Source of the DNA: Leucobacter allii
GTDB taxonomy: Bacteria; Actinomycetota; Actinomycetes; Actinomycetales; Microbacteriaceae
Reading direction: 5' to 3'
DNA: 64,000 bases
Assembly: GCF_022919155.1 (NCBI RefSeq)
Contig: NZ_CP095045.1
Location: 310,001 to 374,000 of the forward strand
The notes beneath the pieces were generated by a model. The model saw only the letters and a list, made by a program, of their open reading frames with translations. It ran no database searches and was not told where the DNA came from. Position numbers and translations under genes: made by a program. Below are positions 62,244-64,000 of this stretch, piece after piece; the first letter of the stretch is position 1; each line of letters begins with the position of its first letter.

Positions 62244-63083
62244 GTGAGCAGCACCCTCCTGCAGGCGACGCCGAGCCGCCTGCGCACGGCCGCCTTCGCC
62301 CCGATCGGCGACGAGGGCCGCACGGAGCTCGTGGAGTCGCGGATCGTCCAGGCCATCTCCGTCGGCGCCTTCGTGGAGGGGGAGCGGCTGCCGAGCGAGA
62401 CGGAGCTGTCCGCCCTCCTCGGCGTCGCGGTCGTGACGGTGCGCGAGGCGCTCAGCGGCCTGCGGCACCGGGGACTCATCGAGACCCGGCGCGGGCGCAA
62501 CGGGGGCAGCTTCGTGCGTCCCTCGCACGGCGCCGTCGAGGAGGTCAACGCGCGGGCGCTCATGGACCTGCCGCGCGTCGCCCTCGCGGATCTCGGCGTG
62601 CACTACGAGGTCATCGTCGGCGCCTGCGCGGAGTTCGCCTGCATGCGCGCGACCGCCGACGAGCTCGGGGTCGTCGCGCGCATGCTCGAGGACGCTCGCG
62701 GCCTCGAGCGGCACGTGTGGCGCCGGCGCGTCACCGAGGTGCAGCTCGAGCTCGCGGCCCTCAGCCAGTCCGTGCGCCTCACCACGGAGCACGTCAGGGT
62801 GCAGACGGAGTTCACCCCGCTCCTCGCCCTTCAGGATCTCGACGCGGCCGCCCGCCTCGCGACGCACGACGCGCTCGCCGCGCAGATCGCCGCGACCGAG
62901 CGCGGGGAGGCCGCGGCCGCCCGAGCCGCCGTGCGCGAGAGCGTGCGCTCGTCGGTGCGCTGGCTCGTCGGCTTCCGATCCGAGCTTCTCGCCGATCCCG
63001 CGGACGCCGCGATCCGTGCGACACTTGAGGCACGCCGCGGAGGTGACGACCGCCGCGCACTCGACGCCGAGGGGGATTCGTGA
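62244..63083 (+). CDS. GntR-family regulator, FCD type
   Basis: 279 residues. The winged helix reads ELVESRIVQAISVGAFVEGERLPSETELSALLGVAVVTVREALSGLRHRGLIETRRGRNGGSFV, followed by an all-helical FCD effector domain (VHYEVIVGACAEFACMRAT). GTG at 62244 with GGAGG seven bases ahead. Divergent from the polyamine-type transporter and coupled to the cache-domain gene by GTGA. Confidence 0.92.
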   Translation: MSSTLLQATPSRLRTAAFAPIGDEGRTELVESRIVQAISVGAFVEGERLPSETELSALLGVAVVTVREALSGLRHRGLIETRRGRNGGSFVRPSHGAVEEVNARALMDLPRVALADLGVHYEVIVGACAEFACMRATADELGVVARMLEDARGLERHVWRRRVTEVQLELAALSQSVRLTTEHVRVQTEFTPLLALQDLDAAARLATHDALAAQIAATERGEAAAARAAVRESVRSSVRWLVGFRSELLADPADAAIRATLEARRGGDDRRALDAEGDS

Positions 63084-63793
63084 GCACGCAGACCGCCAGC
63101 GCACTCGCGCACGCGATGGAGCGCGTCGACGAGTTCTTCGACGGCGTGTTCGCACCGCTCGAGGCCTGGCTCCCCGAGCTCCAGCGCACGCTCGCCGCGC
63201 GGGCCGCCGACGGGCCGATGACCGGCGCGCAGCTCGCCGCGCTCGTCGAGCCGGGAGCCCACGCGATCCTCGACACCGTCGACCGGCCGCTCTACGGCGC
63301 CGGGTACTGCGCGAACGCCCTCGTGGTGTCCGAGGGGAACCCGCTCGCGTGGTGGCAGGGCCCCGAGCGCGGCCTCCTCGCGTCCTCCACCTTCGGGCCG
63401 GGGCAGGCGGCCATCGACCTCGTGCGCCTGGAGTGGTACCGGGTGCCTGAGGCCACGGGGGAGCGTCACGTCGCCGGCCCGTTCGTCGACTACCTCTGCT
63501 CGAACGAGATCACGGTCACGGCGGCCATTCCCGTGCGGCTCGGCGGCGCCTTCGCCGGGGTGATCTGCGCCGACGTGCTCGTCGCGAGCCTCGAGCGGGT
63601 GCTGCTCCCGCAGCTGCCCGCGGACGCGCAGGCCACGCTCGTGAACGCGGGCGGACGGGTGGTCGTCACGAGCGATCCCGCCTACGAGACGGGCGACCGG
63701 CACGCGGACGCCGCCGAGGCGTCCGACTCCGGCGACGACGCGCGCGTCGCCGTCTCGCAGCGCTACCCCTTCGCGCTCCTCGCCGCGGGCTGA
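63080..63793 (+). CDS. Soluble cache-domain protein
   Basis: 237 residues. The middle and C-terminus show a single cache fold (LYGAGYCANALVVSEGNPLAWWQG; VTAAIPVRLGGAFAGVICADVLVASLERVLLP), a small-molecule sensor domain usually found outside the membrane in receptors. This one has no membrane helix or output domain. Overlap with the GntR gene suggests it senses or buffers the ligand of the regulator and the transporter. Confidence 0.8.
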   Translation: MSTQTASALAHAMERVDEFFDGVFAPLEAWLPELQRTLAARAADGPMTGAQLAALVEPGAHAILDTVDRPLYGAGYCANALVVSEGNPLAWWQGPERGLLASSTFGPGQAAIDLVRLEWYRVPEATGERHVAGPFVDYLCSNEITVTAAIPVRLGGAFAGVICADVLVASLERVLLPQLPADAQATLVNAGGRVVVTSDPAYETGDRHADAAEASDSGDDARVAVSQRYPFALLAAG

Positions 63794-63818
63794 GCCGGCC
63801 GGTCCTCCCGAGCCGGGG

Positions 63819-64000
63819 CTACAGGAGGTGGCCGCCGCCGGTCACCTTCATCCGCGAGACGAGCTGCTTCACGTCCTGCGCGCGGCTCTTGGTGGTCACG
63901 AGCAGCACGTCGGCGGTGTCGACGACCACCACGTCGTCCATGCCGACGAGCGCGACGAGCCGGTCGCTCTCGGAGACGACGATCCCGCTCGAGGCGTCCG
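63819..64000 (-). CDS. Mannose-1-phosphate guanylyltransferase, C-terminal fragment (5' end outside window)
   Basis: The last 60 codons are visible. The segment LVGMDDVVVVDTADVLLVTTKSRAQDVKQLV is the C-terminal signature of GDP-mannose pyrophosphorylases. The enzyme makes GDP-mannose for glycolipid or glycan synthesis and might supply the two GT4 enzymes. The stop is at 63819-63821. Confidence 0.9.
   Translation of the reverse strand, partial: DASSGIVVSESDRLVALVGMDDVVVVDTADVLLVTTKSRAQDVKQLVSRMKVTGGGHLL

Overview
The window is very GC-rich DNA from an actinobacterium. A dnaK-grpE-dnaJ-hspR operon with two HAIR elements, mycofactocin-family genes, a mycothiol-age style of compact operons with 4-base start/stop overlaps, and several apparently leaderless GTG starts preceded by TAnnnT boxes all point that way. 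A member of the Microbacteriaceae is my best guess, but it is only a guess from gene content and style.

Positions 1-13.4 kb look like a catabolic island. On the minus strand there is an aromatic-acid-type MFS importer (cut by the window edge), an aldehyde dehydrogenase and a zinc alcohol dehydrogenase of the NDMA-dependent (mycofactocin-dependent) family. Divergent from these are a PEP mutase/isocitrate lyase-family protein and two MFS transporters. Then come a LysR regulator, a cytosolic HtaA-domain protein, and a full class I cytochrome P450 unit (SDR, P450, 2Fe-2S ferredoxin, ferredoxin reductase). A second NDMA-type alcohol dehydrogenase follows in the opposite direction.

Positions 14.6-31.8 kb hold a mycofactocin (MFT) locus: MftG (GMC oxidoreductase), MftR (TetR regulator), four tandem mycofactocin-coupled SDRs, a MoxR-type AAA+ ATPase with a VWA protein, MftD, MftF and a five-function branched-chain-amino-acid-type ABC importer whose second permease is fused to an ATPase. 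The precursor peptide MftA, its chaperone MftB, the radical SAM enzyme MftC and the peptidase MftE are not in the window. An identical 13-bp palindrome (GGCACTCAGTGCC) sits next to the probable -10 boxes of the second alcohol dehydrogenase and of the first SDR/mftR, with a one-mismatch copy before the first alcohol dehydrogenase. This ties the catabolic island and the MFT locus into one probable regulon. The most economical reading is that the P450 hydroxylates an unknown, probably alicyclic or terpenoid-like substrate, the nicotinoprotein dehydrogenases and SDRs oxidise the alcohols, MFT carries the electrons, and MftG returns them to respiration.

Positions 31.8-47 kb are a mixed region: DUF1801 protein, aldo/keto reductase, SpoU methyltransferase, an FAD amine oxidase plus ornithine-cyclodeaminase-family pair under a TetR regulator, an Ada-AlkA fusion with Ogt, tRNA-Gly(CCC), a lipoprotein that looks like a serine beta-lactamase with its catalytic residues replaced, a DUF2470/His-repeat/heme-oxygenase fusion behind a possible iron box, a Pif1-like helicase, a lipoprotein and an UMF1-type MFS protein.

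Positions 47-64 kb hold the DnaK chaperone operon with HspR, an RsmC/RlmG-like methyltransferase, an ArsR/transglutaminase-like pair, an XRE regulator, an MFS exporter, two GT4 glycosyltransferases, a four-gene polyamine-type ABC transporter divergent from a GntR regulator and cache-domain protein, and the C-terminus of a mannose-1-phosphate guanylyltransferase at the right edge.
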